A stretch of DNA of 60,925 bases from Burkholderiaceae bacterium. Lineage in GTDB: Bacteria > Pseudomonadota > Gammaproteobacteria > Burkholderiales > Burkholderiaceae_D. The notes beneath the pieces were generated by a model. It saw nothing but the letters and a program-made list of their open reading frames with translations, was not told the DNA's origin and made no database searches. The stretch spans positions 1-60,925 of the forward strand of contig JAIETO010000003.1 of NCBI GenBank assembly GCA_019745005.1, in the 5' to 3' direction. Each line of letters opens with the position of its first letter. Position 1 is the first letter of the stretch. Made by a program: the position numbers and the translations under genes. Below are positions 17,135 through 28,446 of this stretch, in pieces.

Positions 17135-17845
17135 TCATCCCGCGCCGCTTACAAACTCTTCGTATCCCCGTGCGCGCAAGGCGCAAGCAGGGCACGTGCC
17201 GCAGCCATAACCCCAAGCATGCAAGCTGCCGCGCTCGCCCAAATAGCAGGTATGCGTATCACTACGAATCAGGTCAACCAAGGGCTGACCACCTAAATCT
17301 TGCGCGAGCGTCCATGTTTGCGCTTTGTTGATCCACATCAAGGGCGTCTCCAATTTCAAGCGCGTTGCCATGCCGAGATTGAGGGCGACCTGCAAGGCTT
17401 TCATACTGTCGTCGCGGCAATCGGGGTAGCCGGAATAATCTGTCTCACACATGCCACCCACCAACACATTTAAGTTACGTCGATACGCCAAGGTGGCGGC
17501 CACCAACATGAACATCAGGTTGCGGCCAGGTACAAAGGTGTTCGGTAAACCATTTTCCTGCATGGTGATGGCAATGTCCGCGGTCATTGCCGTGTGTGAG
17601 AGTTGCGAAATGAGGCCAAGATCAATCACATGATCTTCACCCAAACGCTGCGCCCAATCGTTCGATAAAGTACGCATCTTGGCCAGCAACTTGGGGCGCA
17701 TGCTTAACTCGATGGCATGACGCTGGCCATAATCAAAACCAATCGTTTCCACGCGCGCGTAACGGCTTAAAGCCCAAGCGAGGCAGGTCGTAGAATCTTG
17801 CCCGCCGCTAAAAAGTACCAGTGCGCTGTCGTTGTTTGAGTGCAT
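17135..17845 (-). CDS. queC: 7-cyano-7-deazaguanine synthase QueC
   Basis: 236 residues. Converts 7-carboxy-7-deazaguanine, with ammonia and ATP, to preQ0 in the queuosine pathway. The N-terminal PP-loop [18 protein letters not shown] binds ATP. The C-terminal zinc site has four cysteines in [22 protein letters not shown]. No other que genes are in the window, and I see no preQ1 riboswitch-like pseudoknot upstream. Same strand as the phosphoesterase operon with a 104-base gap, so probably separately transcribed. Confidence 0.96.
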   Translation of the reverse strand: MHSNNDSALVLFSGGQDSTTCLAWALSRYARVETIGFDYGQRHAIELSMRPKLLAKMRTLSNDWAQRLGEDHVIDLGLISQLSHTAMTADIAITMQENGLPNTFVPGRNLMFMLVAATLAYRRNLNVLVGGMCETDYSGYPDCRDDSMKALQVALNLGMATRLKLETPLMWINKAQTWTLAQDLGGQPLVDLIRSDTHTCYLGERGSLHAWGYGCGTCPACALRARGYEEFVSGAG

Positions 17846-17940
17846 AGAAAAATGAGTCCGATGAATGCATAGAAGGAAGCCCCGATGCTAACGCTTCTTT
17901 TGCCTAGGCGCAAAGTCTTCAGTTGATTGCTTTAAAAACT

Positions 17941-17975
17941 CGCCGCAGAGACGCGGAGGGCGCAGAGAAAAATCT
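17941..17975. repeat. GC-rich CGCAGAGACGCGGAGG repeat, half copy
   Basis: CGCCGCAGAGACGCGGAGGG followed by CGCAGAG. It matches one arm of the inverted repeat at 25468-25540. Motifs of this type are scattered in many bacterial genomes. Function unknown. Confidence 0.5.
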
Positions 17976-18088
17976 TTTGTTTCGCGTCGCTCCGGCAGTC
18001 TATGGTGAGATCTCGATGCAATTGAAATCAATATTCGCTCTGAAGAGGTCAGGAAAAATCATATACTCATTAAAGTATAAAAATAAGG

Positions 18089-18142
18089 TGCTTTTAAAAT
18101 AAGCGCGATGTGCGCTATTTTTTAGCATACTGCTCATTTTTT
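18089..18142. repeat. Extragenic repeat, GCGCTT-type, copy 4
   Basis: TGCTTTTAAAATAAGCGCG, then GCGCTATTTTTTAGCATACTGC. Closest to copies at 58557 and 26106. It sits in the 526-base gap between queC and the unknown exported protein gene. That gap contains this repeat and the GC-rich motif, with no gene seen. Confidence 0.6.
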
Positions 18143-18371
18143 GAATATTTTGTGGACCTTAGTCTAGCGTGATTGACTGCTTTATTGACGGCGTGAAAGT
18201 GTTGATTATTAGCTCAATTTATTCGATGCTTAGTCGCATTTCGGCATATCATGGCGAGGTGTTTAGCTTATTTTTGCTGCCTGTTGAGCCTAAGAAATAT
18301 TTCAACCAGCTTGGTGCTCGAAGAAGTAGGGTGGCCTTCAATGATGGTCTGATGATTTGAGGAGCGGTCTC

Positions 18372-19766
18372 ATGAAATTGCGTCACGTCCAAGCCAAATC
18401 TCAAGCAGCAATCACACTGTGTTGCTCTCTTGTTGCGCTGCTGTCCACGTCCACCCTGACGTTTGCAGCTGAGCAAAGCAAGGTCAGCAAGCCGGGCAGT
18501 GCTAACCCCAAGTCCATTAATCAGATCATCAAACCACCAATCGCTTACGCGTATATCGATCTGGCCACCAACTCGAGTGACCTGCCCGGCGGTAACTTAA
18601 TCGAGGCCGCATCGAAAGGCGGAAAATCAGGCGGCTTATTTGGTGCTTTGGGTGGCTTGGCACGCGGCGCGGTGGGCTCATCCGATCGCGGGAATACCTT
18701 TGGCAATACCAAGGCGATGGGGTTTGCCAGCGGGCGCTTCATGGATGTGTCGGTTAACTCTGTGAAAAACAGTGGGTTGGCAGAAGCCACGCAAACACTG
18801 CCCAGTGGTATGAACTTGGGTGAATCATTGAAGTTAGTCGCCCCCATTCCCGACAAACCAGTCGCATCGACCCCAGTCGATGACAGCCCAGTAGAACCAA
18901 GTTACGAAAAACCAAAAGGCAAAATTTCGCTGTACTGGGGCTGTGGCGAGAACATAAGGGCGGGCCAACCGCGCACCATTGATGTGGCAAACGCTTCCAT
19001 TGATGAGTACGCGAAATTTTTCGTGGCGCGCGGCAAAACCACGAAAGGTGCACGTTCTCAGCCTGGCTCTCCTGCTTGGCCGAATAAGGATGATGATCGC
19101 AAAGTACCGGAAACCGCGTCGCTGGTGGGACAGCACAGCTTTGTTGGCAACGGCATTCCTGACAGCTTCAAGCTGAATTTAGCCGCAGCGCAAGATCTAA
19201 TGCCAGCGATTGAATTGAGCCAAACCAAAAATGAAGGCAGTGTGCGTTTAGAGTGGAAAAGCATAGACCAAGCACGCGGCTATTTCATCAGCGTATTAGG
19301 TGGGCAAGCAAGCGGTGCCCAAAGCAATGGCACAAAATCGAGCGGCGATAAAACAAGCAGCGCCGAGGGTGCAGAATTGGTGATTTGGACCTCCAGCGAA
19401 CTGGCCGATTTTGGCTTTGGCCTGACAGATTACCAGCCCAACGCCGATGTCGATAAATGGGTGCACGAGAAAGTAATCTTGCCGCCAAGCGTGACGAAGT
19501 GTGAGGTACCCAAAGGCATATTTGGCGAGCGCGGCGGCGGCATTTTGCGCATGATTGCGTATGGTGCCGAAACCGTATTTGTGCATCCACCAAGGCCAAC
19601 TGATCCCAAAGTCACATGGGAACAAGAGTGGCAAGCGAAGGTGCGTTTGAAATCGACCACCACCTCAATCCTGGGCGGCATGGGCGACGCCGAGACGCGC
19701 AAAAAGGACAAAGAAGAAAAGAAAAAGAAACCCACCGATTTGCTAAAGGGTTTATTTGGCGGTTGA
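18372..19766 (+). CDS. Large exported protein of unknown function
   Basis: 464 residues; the ATG at 18372 is behind TGAGGAG. Signal peptide (AAITLCCSLVALLSTSTLTFAAE) predicts export. Visible landmarks: a Gly-rich stretch SKGGKSGGLFGALGGLARG (about 75-95), a beta-rich middle with ISLYWGCGENIRAGQP (about 190), a fibronectin-like strand run SVRLEWKSIDQARGYFISVLGGQ (about 290), and a lysine-rich tail RKKDKEEKKKKPTDLLKGLFGG. The pattern 'EWxxIxxARGYF' is that of beta-sandwich adhesion-type domains. A single gene between queC and the DUF3108 pair, convergent with the latter. No family name can be given. The strong ribosome site and clean signal peptide argue that it is a real gene. Confidence 0.78.
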   Translation: MKLRHVQAKSQAAITLCCSLVALLSTSTLTFAAEQSKVSKPGSANPKSINQIIKPPIAYAYIDLATNSSDLPGGNLIEAASKGGKSGGLFGALGGLARGAVGSSDRGNTFGNTKAMGFASGRFMDVSVNSVKNSGLAEATQTLPSGMNLGESLKLVAPIPDKPVASTPVDDSPVEPSYEKPKGKISLYWGCGENIRAGQPRTIDVANASIDEYAKFFVARGKTTKGARSQPGSPAWPNKDDDRKVPETASLVGQHSFVGNGIPDSFKLNLAAAQDLMPAIELSQTKNEGSVRLEWKSIDQARGYFISVLGGQASGAQSNGTKSSGDKTSSAEGAELVIWTSSELADFGFGLTDYQPNADVDKWVHEKVILPPSVTKCEVPKGIFGERGGGILRMIAYGAETVFVHPPRPTDPKVTWEQEWQAKVRLKSTTTSILGGMGDAETRKKDKEEKKKKPTDLLKGLFGG

Positions 19767-19918
19767 ATTGATTTGATGATTCAAACAAGCCAAGCCTTCC
19801 AAACCTCAGGCGCAGAGCAGCAAGAATAAGAAGGAATTGCCAATATCGATCTTGCTGTGTGCCTTTTGTAGTTGGCTGAAAACTCTTCCCACAGTGCTAG
19901 GGAGTAAGCGCAATCAGG

Positions 19919-20707
19919 CTATTCACGTGGGCTAGCAAGGGTTTTGATCGCGCTAAGCGTTTGCTCCACGTGCCCACCGTCAGCATCGGTAAAGCTGATT
20001 TTGGCTGGATACCATTCCAGGTTTGGCGCGAGCCAAATGTCGATTTGCTGTTCCTTGTTGGCGCTCGCTTGCACCTTCGTAAGATGGACGGCGTTGATTG
20101 CGCCCATTGGGCTTTGTAAGACTTCCATGCCGACGACGTTCAGCGTCCAAAGGTCAATATCGCGCCTTCCAACAACCCAAATCTGATGTGTTTGCCCCGC
20201 AGCAAACTGCTCATTTCTTTGCCGCGCGAGCCAGCATAATTGCCAAACAATACTGGTACGGTCTTGTTCGTTGCCCTTTAATTTCACGCTGCTGGCCGCG
20301 TCGCTAAATTGCACTTGGCCGCTAATGCGATCTAAAACACCATTGCTCTCTGGTTTATTGAGGCGTTTTTCAGAAAATTTCTCTGGCGCTAATCCTTGGT
20401 CGTTAAGCGCACCTTGGCTGCGCGCTTCGAGAATTTTCCCTAGCAAGATGACGCGCGTTTCCGAATGAATTTGGTAATGCACAGCGTCCGATTCGTCCTT
20501 GGTCAGCCACTTAACAATCGCCTCTCCGCTTAGGGGTATGCCATGTTGCACGGCTTTGATTTGATAATGGAGTTCGGCATTCGGCGGCAAATTACTTGCG
20601 CAATAAGCCTTGGCTTGAGCGAGTGCGAGCAGCGTAATTCCTAGCGCTAACCGCACAGCGGCTTGGTGGGATTTGATGGTACTAAAAATGGCGATAATAT
20701 TTTTCAT
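19919..20707 (-). CDS. DUF3108 domain exported protein (second of a pair)
   Basis: 262 residues: signal peptide (AAVRLALGITLLALAQAKAYCAS), then a beta-rich DUF3108 domain. Family-type features are ELHYQIKAVQHGIPLSGEAIVKW, FSEKRLNKPESNGVLDRISGQVQF, QDRTSIVWQLCWLARQR, the DLWTLNVVGMEVLQSPMGAINAVHL segment and the close IDIWLAPNLEWYPAKISFTDADGGHVEQTL. The fold is presumed periplasmic; the function is not established. It follows the other DUF3108 gene by 6 bases and shares its domain plan, so the pair probably arose by duplication and acts together. Confidence 0.85.
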   Translation of the reverse strand: MKNIIAIFSTIKSHQAAVRLALGITLLALAQAKAYCASNLPPNAELHYQIKAVQHGIPLSGEAIVKWLTKDESDAVHYQIHSETRVILLGKILEARSQGALNDQGLAPEKFSEKRLNKPESNGVLDRISGQVQFSDAASSVKLKGNEQDRTSIVWQLCWLARQRNEQFAAGQTHQIWVVGRRDIDLWTLNVVGMEVLQSPMGAINAVHLTKVQASANKEQQIDIWLAPNLEWYPAKISFTDADGGHVEQTLSAIKTLASPRE

Positions 20708-20713
20708 AATCTT

Positions 20714-21865
20714 CTAGTGCGTGATTTTGGTCACGGTTTGTGTCGTGATATTGCCATTGCGTTCAGTATTCGTTATTTGTACCGGGTACCAACCCAAGCT
20801 AGGTGCAAACCAGAGATCTAAGCGCGAATTGTAGGAGCCTGGACGAGGTGGACGGACAAGATGCCAAGTCTGTAGCGTGCCTAGCTTACTCTCGATCATC
20901 TCTTGGCCCACCACTACAAACAGAAACGGCAAAGCGTCGCGTTCTTCTGCCACTTGAATCAAAATCTCCCTACCTACGTAAAACTGCTTCTCGTCGGCAT
21001 TGCCGATGGCGGCTAGTTGCATGACGACGCTCGCTTTGTCTTGTGCTCCCGCTTCCATCGTAATTTTTTTGCTCGTGGCAGAAAAACTGATGAGCTTATC
21101 CTCATGTTGAAAATGGGTGGCCGTTTCAGCACGGCGCAAGCGCGCTTCCGTACTGGTTTCGGGCGCAATGCCGTTTTCTCCCAAGCGTCCAACGCTGCTG
21201 AGTTTGTATAAGTTGACACGAGCCAGCACGAAACTCACACTCGCCTCGATATTCAATTCGTATCGATCTTCACTATTTTTCCACGTCAAACTTGCTGCAC
21301 CGAGGCCTGTTCTGCCACTTTCTTCCTTGCGTGTGACGAGCATCTCCAAATGCGCCGATGCGAGCGGTTTGACGACCAATGTGGGCGCTGGCGCGGCGGC
21401 TTCTTTTGGTACTTCTGCTGACTCTTTTGGGGTCACTATGTTGATGCTAGCGGTTGCTGCAGTATCAGATTTCTCAGCGCCCTGTGCTGCTACCGTATTG
21501 AGTTGGTCAACTTTTTCTTCTAGTGGGGGCTGCTCATCTGGCGTGTTAAAGATATTGTTTGAGGTATGGACACTCGCCGAGCCTACGCTGCGCAGCGCTT
21601 GCCGCTCCGATTGAGGGAGGCGCTGCGGACGACTCTTCGCGGCTGGCACTCGCGCGCTAAATTGATCAGTTTGGCGCTGACTTTGATCTTCTTCCATGCT
21701 AATGGCAATGATTCGCTCCTGTTGTTCGTTGATAGCAACGGGGCGTGTAGGTAACTCGATGAATAGTAGGGCAAAAAAATGCAACAGAAGCGACGCAAAC
21801 ACAAAGCGAAAATATCGTTTTGTATTGATAAGTAGGGGCGGCAAGGTAGCTTGATTCAATGGCAT
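20714..21865 (-). CDS. DUF3108 domain protein with N-terminal membrane anchor (first of a pair)
   Basis: 383 residues from the ATG at 21865 (MPLNQATLPPLL); an ATG at 21901 would add twelve, and neither has a clear ribosome site. One membrane helix near the start (YFRFVFASLLLHFFALLFIEL) is followed by a low-complexity periplasmic linker rich in Ser, Glu, Ala and Pro, an arrangement like TonB. The C-terminal 210 residues are a DUF3108 domain (SLTWKNSEDRYELNIEASVSF ... DKASVVMQLAAIGN ... LDLWFAPSLGWYPVQITNTERNGNITTQTV). This aligns well with the product of the gene 6 bases downstream. An envelope role is likely; nothing more specific can be shown. Confidence 0.83.
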   Translation of the reverse strand: MPLNQATLPPLLINTKRYFRFVFASLLLHFFALLFIELPTRPVAINEQQERIIAISMEEDQSQRQTDQFSARVPAAKSRPQRLPQSERQALRSVGSASVHTSNNIFNTPDEQPPLEEKVDQLNTVAAQGAEKSDTAATASINIVTPKESAEVPKEAAAPAPTLVVKPLASAHLEMLVTRKEESGRTGLGAASLTWKNSEDRYELNIEASVSFVLARVNLYKLSSVGRLGENGIAPETSTEARLRRAETATHFQHEDKLISFSATSKKITMEAGAQDKASVVMQLAAIGNADEKQFYVGREILIQVAEERDALPFLFVVVGQEMIESKLGTLQTWHLVRPPRPGSYNSRLDLWFAPSLGWYPVQITNTERNGNITTQTVTKITH

Positions 21866-21901
21866 ATTGTTAGTGTAAACGGTCTCGCCAAATAGCTGCA
21901 T

Positions 21902-22235
21902 TGCGAGGCACGGTTAGCAATTTGAAAAATGCTTTTTCGACGTGCTACCTACACGTCCGATCCGCATGCTGATTGGCTTGCGCAGAACATAATGAAAACC
22001 TTTCGCTTGTTCTTCTCCTTCGAACTTAGAAGGCATTTTCAAAATGGTTTTAAGGTGATTGACGGCATCACTGTCCTCATGCAAGATAGACAGCCTTTGT
22101 GGTTCGGGTAAAGGGGAATAAGTGCCCCTAGATTTACCACCAAGATATTTGCCGTGAACTACTGGGCACGACTGATGATTCGTTTATCGATGCCGTTTTC
22201 GCCGTCTTTACTTTATCGCAGAAGGAGTAAGCAGA
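21902..22235. other. Intergenic gap between DUF3108 pair and phaM
   Basis: Divergent promoter region. A 60-codon open frame (21929-22111) has no ribosome site and shows no protein character. No repeat of the families described here and no RNA gene were recognised. Confidence 0.4.
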
Positions 22236-23246
22236 ATGAGCGCTCAATTTCAAAACAATGATTTTGCTGGCATGTCGGGCTTATCGGGCATGAACGACCC
22301 GCTGGGCTTCGTCAAGAAGTTGTGGGGCGATATGCAATTACCCGGCATGGTGACGCCGACCATTTCTGTTGATGAATTAGATAAGAAAATTCAAGATCTC
22401 AAAACCGTTGAGTCATGGTTGAACGTCAACATGAACATGCTCAAAGGCACCATCCAAGCCTTAGAAGTACAAAGAGCCACGATTTCCACCTTAAAAACCA
22501 TGGGCGAGAATTTTGCCCAACAGATGAAGGCGGCCACTCCAGCCCCTAACTCTAGTGCAAGCACGCCATCAACCTCGACAACAATTAACGAATCTTGGCC
22601 TCATTCTTCGCAAGCAAAAGAATCCGATGTGAAAGAGGGGACAAATGCGAATTGGCCTATGCCAAATGCCGCCCAAGCAGCGCCGATACCGGCGAAAGAA
22701 CCCGCCTCACCACCTGAAGTAACGCCAGAAGTGTTGCCAGAAATAACATCGCCACCAGTTGAAAAAGAGGCGTCAAATGCCAGCAAAGCGGCAAGCGGCG
22801 AGGCGAAAGCAACTCCAGTCGCGGCAAATGCGCAGGGCAGTGCCCCTTTCTCGAATCCAGCCGCATGGTGGAATGTGCTGCAAGATCAATTTAAGCAAGC
22901 GCTGACAAAAGCCATGGAGTCTGAACAGTTGGCGAATTTGGTGAAATCCACTACAACAAAAACGGCGGATGCGAAATCAAAAGCGCCGCATGTTCCTTTC
23001 CCTGCGCCGCGTGGAAATCCCATAGCAAAAGCGAGGTCAACAGCAACTCGCACAGCGACTACAACAAGCAAGTCAACAAAGCCAGCTAAGCCCGCCACAA
23101 GCAATAGCGCGAAACCGAAAGCAGCAGTGAAAAAATCCAGCGCACCAAAAGTTGCTGCAAAGACCGCACCAGCAGCAAAACCAAAAGCCACCACAAGCAC
23201 GAAAAAAACGGGTGTGCGCACAGCCAGCAAATCAAGCTCGAAATAA
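22236..23246 (+). CDS. phaM: PhaM-type polyhydroxyalkanoate granule regulatory protein
   Basis: 336 residues. In Ralstonia PhaM activates PHA synthase PhaC1 and ties granules to the nucleoid so they segregate at division. The N-terminal family block is intact (PLGFVKKLWGDMQLPGMVTPTISVDELDKKIQDLKTVESWLNVN, residues 22-65), followed by a coiled coil. The middle is Ala/Pro/Ser-rich and disordered. The C-terminal 90 residues are histone-H1-like, rich in Lys, Ala, Pro and Ser (repeats like AKPKAAVKKSSAPKVAAK), the DNA-binding part. GAAGGAG precedes the ATG. It implies that the organism makes PHA, though no pha synthase gene is in the window. Confidence 0.9.
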   Translation: MSAQFQNNDFAGMSGLSGMNDPLGFVKKLWGDMQLPGMVTPTISVDELDKKIQDLKTVESWLNVNMNMLKGTIQALEVQRATISTLKTMGENFAQQMKAATPAPNSSASTPSTSTTINESWPHSSQAKESDVKEGTNANWPMPNAAQAAPIPAKEPASPPEVTPEVLPEITSPPVEKEASNASKAASGEAKATPVAANAQGSAPFSNPAAWWNVLQDQFKQALTKAMESEQLANLVKSTTTKTADAKSKAPHVPFPAPRGNPIAKARSTATRTATTTSKSTKPAKPATSNSAKPKAAVKKSSAPKVAAKTAPAAKPKATTSTKKTGVRTASKSSSK

Positions 23247-23307
23247 TTAGTTCGCCCAAGTGCAATTGAATCTGGCGCACATGGCGTTATCAAACCAAAC
23301 TCAATAA

Positions 23308-25332
<2,025 letters not shown>

Positions 25333-25336
25333 ATTC

Positions 25337-25438
25337 ATTCCATTTCTAAAGCTATCGTGTCGTTGTTGCCTTCACCTTGCCGTGCTACAGCACTGTCTGC
25401 GGTTCGTCGCCTAGACACAATTGATTTTGAATTGGAAT
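25337..25438. repeat. Palindromic ATTTCTAAAG-type extragenic repeat, copy 2 (full)
   Basis: 102 bases, ends ATTCCATTTCTAAAGC and the complementary GATTTTGAATTGGAAT, with internal GTGTC/GACAC pairing. It begins 5 bases past the fadH stop. Nearly identical over much of its length to the copy at 52650, allowing for the insertion there. Confidence 0.8.
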
Positions 25439-25467
25439 CACTGGACGAGTAGAAATTAAAAACAGGT

Positions 25468-25540
25468 TTGCCGCAAAGACGCAGAGGGAAAACAAAAAGT
25501 TTTCCTTTTGTCGTTCTCTGCGCCCTTTGCGTCTCCGCGT
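25468..25540. repeat. GC-rich CGCAGAG inverted repeat, full copy
   Basis: Left arm GCCGCAAAGACGCAGAGGGA and right arm TCTGCGCCCTTTGCGTCTCC are complementary with a few mismatches, around an inner GGAAAAC/GTTTTCC stem. Would form a long hairpin between fadH and the NTF2-like gene. Confidence 0.65.
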
Positions 25541-25576
25541 TGGGTGGGTTTAATGCGTTGATTATTTAGAAGCGAG

Positions 25577-26008
25577 ATGAAGATGAATCAAGCCACGCCA
25601 GCCGTAAAGACTTCGCTACAACTTTGGCACGACATGATCGCCACGGGTGACCTGTCGCGTTTGCATGAAATTGTCGAAAACGATGCTGTGTTTCGCTCGC
25701 CGATGGCGTTTAAACCTTATGCGGGCGACATGGCTGTGATCATGATACTTACCACGGTAAGTAAAGTGTTTCAGGAGTTTCGTTACGAACGTACGTTTGT
25801 TTCTGAAGACGGCTTGAATCTGACCTTAGAATTTTCCGCGAAGGTAGGGGACAAATCGCTCAAGGGTGTCGATCTGATTCGCTTTAACGCCAATGGAAAA
25901 ATCATTGAGTTTGAGGTCATGGTCAGGCCGATGAGTGCTCTGCAAGCACTGGGTGGTGAAATGGCCGCGCGCTTAGCTGCTTTTATGCCGACATCCTCAT
26001 CTAGCTAG
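25577..26008 (+). CDS. NTF2-like / SnoaL-type small protein
   Basis: 143 residues, cytoplasmic. One cone-shaped NTF2-like domain: LQLWHDMIATGDLSRLHEIVENDAVFRSPM at the start, the strand pair YERTFVSEDGLNLTLEFSAKVGDKSLKGVDLIRFNANGKIIEFEVMVRP, then a helix with MSALQALGGEMAARLAAFM. This C-terminal block is typical of the nuclear transport factor 2 family proteins common in proteobacteria. Members include isomerases and hydrolases, but no substrate can be assigned. Starts at 25577 or at the second Met, 25583; both have purine-rich leaders. Confidence 0.85.
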   Translation: MKMNQATPAVKTSLQLWHDMIATGDLSRLHEIVENDAVFRSPMAFKPYAGDMAVIMILTTVSKVFQEFRYERTFVSEDGLNLTLEFSAKVGDKSLKGVDLIRFNANGKIIEFEVMVRPMSALQALGGEMAARLAAFMPTSSSS

Positions 26009-26105
26009 GTTCAAGTCGACCGGTTCGGCAAGCTTCGATTTCCAGCGCCTCGACTCATAGCTAAGCGCCGCATTAATGTAATACCCCCATTGGTATTAAT
26101 TGGTT

Positions 26106-26170
26106 GTGCTTATAAATAAAGCGTAAAAGGCATAGTTTTAAAGCATACTGCCACTTTTTTAAAAAAGCGC
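26106..26170. repeat. Extragenic repeat, GCGCTT-type, copy 5
   Basis: TGCTTATAAATAAAGCGT, then GGCATAGTTTTAAAGCATACTGCC and a T-rich end. It abuts the stop codon of the lpxO-like gene at 26171 and on that strand could contribute to transcript end formation. Confidence 0.62.
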
Positions 26171-27079
26171 TTAACTTAAAAAGAACCAAGCCAACAAGCC
26201 GCCAAACAAAATCCACTTCAACACGTAGTACCAGAAACGACTTTTCGCTTTGATCTTTTTACCCGCCAGTCGCACCACTTGTACATAGCGAAATACCCGA
26301 TTCAGACCACCCGTGCGATCACCCTCTTTGTTCGGCGCGGCTGCTGCACCAATCAAGTAGCGACTGATAAAGTTGTTAACCCAACGTGCTGGGGCGAACC
26401 ACATGGGGCGCTGAATATCGCAAAACAAAATGATGCGGTTATGGTTAGTGGTGTTTTCGGCGTAGTGCAAATAGGTCTCGTCGAAAATTACGGCTTCGCC
26501 ATCGCGCCAGCTGTAGTTTTCGCCGTCGACATTCAGGTAACACTGATCGTCGTTTGGGGTGAGTAAGCCTAAGTGGTAGCGCACCGAGCCTGCAAACGGA
26601 TCGCGATGCCGTACTAAGCGGCTACCAGGAGGAAGTGCGGCAAACATCGCCGCTTTTACACAGGGAAATTCCTTTAGCAAGGCCGTGGTGTAAGGGCACA
26701 GTTGTGCCGCTGAGGGGTGCGCTTCGTCATACCATTTCAAATAGAAACGCTTCCACCCCGTTTTGAAGAATGAATTGAACCCCAAATCATCGTAACGGTC
26801 AGATGCTTTGATGTCGCCCGTATCAAACATGCGCTCGGCTTCGGCACGAATGTTTTGCCAATTTGCCGTGAGGCGCTCCAACTCGGGAAAATCCTCAAGC
26901 GGTAAATAAGGGCGAGCAGGCACTTTAGAAAAAAGATACATGAAGCAGTTGATTGGTGCCATGAAGGTGGAATGGTCACTCAATTGGCGCCAAAACCCAA
27001 GCCGAACACGGCCACGGTAATGGATATAAATGGTCGATAAAACGAAAGCGACCAAAATGGCAATTTTGATGGGAGACAT
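26171..27079 (-). CDS. lpxO: LpxO-type lipid A hydroxylase (aspartyl/asparaginyl beta-hydroxylase family)
   Basis: 302 residues. LpxO is a Fe(II)/2-oxoglutarate dioxygenase of the inner membrane's cytoplasmic side that hydroxylates the secondary acyl chain of lipid A. N-terminal anchor (IKIAILVAFVLSTIYIHYRG) and a C-terminal helix (FWYYVLKWILFGGLLAWFFLS). Catalytic-domain landmarks are the first iron histidine in RLVRHRDPFAGSVRYHLGLLTP, YSWRDGEAVIFDETYLHYAENTT with the second His, then HNRIILFCDIQRPMWF, the 2-oxoglutarate-binding strand. AAGGAAATTTT precedes the ATG. A role in modifying the outer membrane is likely; which fatty acid is modified cannot be told. Confidence 0.9.
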   Translation of the reverse strand: MSPIKIAILVAFVLSTIYIHYRGRVRLGFWRQLSDHSTFMAPINCFMYLFSKVPARPYLPLEDFPELERLTANWQNIRAEAERMFDTGDIKASDRYDDLGFNSFFKTGWKRFYLKWYDEAHPSAAQLCPYTTALLKEFPCVKAAMFAALPPGSRLVRHRDPFAGSVRYHLGLLTPNDDQCYLNVDGENYSWRDGEAVIFDETYLHYAENTTNHNRIILFCDIQRPMWFAPARWVNNFISRYLIGAAAAPNKEGDRTGGLNRVFRYVQVVRLAGKKIKAKSRFWYYVLKWILFGGLLAWFFLS

Positions 27080-27382
27080 AAAATTTCCTTAGCGCAACGG
27101 ACATTTGTAACATCGATGTTACCGGTGTAAATAAATGACTCATGCGAAACAGCAAATGAAGATTCAGCATGATAGTCCTTTTCAGGCGTGCTGATAGACG
27201 CAACTCGCAGGATGTTTGCCGCTAGCCTCATAACAAAGTGGTTAAAAATAGTGGTTATTTTTTAATTTTTTTGACGACTGGTGTCGATGTGGCATTGCAA
27301 CAGACACAGGGCAAGTCAGTGAAAAGCACTCATCTTCCTGTTAAAATGCACAAAGTTAATCGAAATCCAATTTAAGGCACGC
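27080..27382. other. Divergent intergenic region between lpxO and the ferritin-like gene
   Basis: Contains the short inverted pair AACATCGATGTTACCGGTG near 27110 and AT-rich stretches that could hold promoters for both genes. No gene or repeat family member seen. Confidence 0.4.
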
Positions 27383-28246
27383 ATGCTTTACCCAGAATTA
27401 TTTAAATCACTTGAGCAAGTTCGTTGGAACATGGACACCGATATTCCATGGGATGAATACGACGCCAGCAAGCTCACGCCCGAACAAGCGCAGACTATCA
27501 AAATGAACGCAATTACGGAGTGGTCGGCACTGCCTGCCACTGAAATGTTTTTGCGTGACAATCGCAACGACAGCGACTTCTCCGCTTTCATGTCGATTTG
27601 GTTTTTTGAAGAGCAAAAACATTCTTTGGTGTTGATGGAGTATTTGCGCCGTTTTCATCCTGAGCTGGTGCCAACCGAGGCCGAATTAGATAAAGTGCGC
27701 TTCGAGTTTGACCCGGCACCACCGTTAGAAACCTTGATGCTGCATTTTTGTGGTGAGATCCGCCTAAATCATTGGTACCGCTGCGCGTCAGACTGGCATA
27801 CCGAACCGGTGATTAAGCAAATCTACAAAATCATCAGCCAAGATGAAGCACGCCACGGCGGCGCGTATTTACGCTACATGAAAAAAGCCTTAACGGAAGT
27901 GGGCGATACAGCACATGCTGCGTTCGCCAAGATTGGCGTGTTAATGGCGTCGGCACGACGTACAGAGAAGCCGCTGCACCCCACCAATTTGCACGTGAAT
28001 CAAGCACTTTTCCCCAATGACACCGTACAAAGCCGTTTACCTGATCCAGAATGGTTGGAACGCTGGTTAGACGCACAAATCAAGTTTGACGGCGTGTGGG
28101 AACAGAAAGTGGTCGAACGTATTTTGCATAATTTATCGCTCTTGTTTGAACGGCAATTTGAAACGGTGCAGGACTTAAATCGCTATCGCAAAGAAGTGTC
28201 GCAGCGCCTGATCGCAGCAGAACTACCAACACCCAACGCAGCGTAG
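27383..28246 (+). CDS. Ferritin-like diiron protein (acyl-ACP desaturase/ribonucleotide-reductase superfamily)
   Basis: 287 residues, all helical, cytoplasmic. Four diiron helices can be traced: EWSALPATEMFLRD (first Glu), FFEEQKHSLVLMEYL (EExxH), CGEIRLNHWYRCASDW (third Glu), and SQDEARHGGAYLRYM (DEARH). This is the metal-ligand order of ferritin-like oxygenases, with spacing closest to acyl-ACP desaturase-type proteins. Some relatives are annotated only as ferritin-like domain proteins, so substrate is open. The start is supported by AAGGCACGC. It is divergent from lpxO, with which it might share an envelope-lipid role; that is speculative. Followed by a strong terminator. Confidence 0.82.
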   Translation: MLYPELFKSLEQVRWNMDTDIPWDEYDASKLTPEQAQTIKMNAITEWSALPATEMFLRDNRNDSDFSAFMSIWFFEEQKHSLVLMEYLRRFHPELVPTEAELDKVRFEFDPAPPLETLMLHFCGEIRLNHWYRCASDWHTEPVIKQIYKIISQDEARHGGAYLRYMKKALTEVGDTAHAAFAKIGVLMASARRTEKPLHPTNLHVNQALFPNDTVQSRLPDPEWLERWLDAQIKFDGVWEQKVVERILHNLSLLFERQFETVQDLNRYRKEVSQRLIAAELPTPNAA

Positions 28247-28306
28247 TTCAGAAAAGCACCGTAACCGTGTTTTAATCGCATAGCGTCAAGCGAATGCTTT
28301 AGAATT

Positions 28307-28336
28307 AAGCGAGGCTATTTTGCCTCGCTTTTTTTA
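28307..28336 (+). terminator. Rho-independent terminator after the ferritin-like gene
   Basis: Perfect 9-bp stem AAGCGAGGC / GCCTCGCTT with loop TATTTT and a T-tract, 60 bases past the stop. Confidence 0.93.
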
Positions 28337-28446
28337 TTGCTCGTTCAATTGCAAGATTGTTTGCTGAATTGGTCAAGCCAAAAATGTTCGAAACGCACGC
28401 TGCATTTTGATGCAGAACTCCTATGCTACTAAAACGATAATCAGTT

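Noticed and set aside
17846-17940. preQ1 riboswitch upstream of queC
   Set aside because: No pseudoknot-type layout or A-rich tail could be found in the leader.
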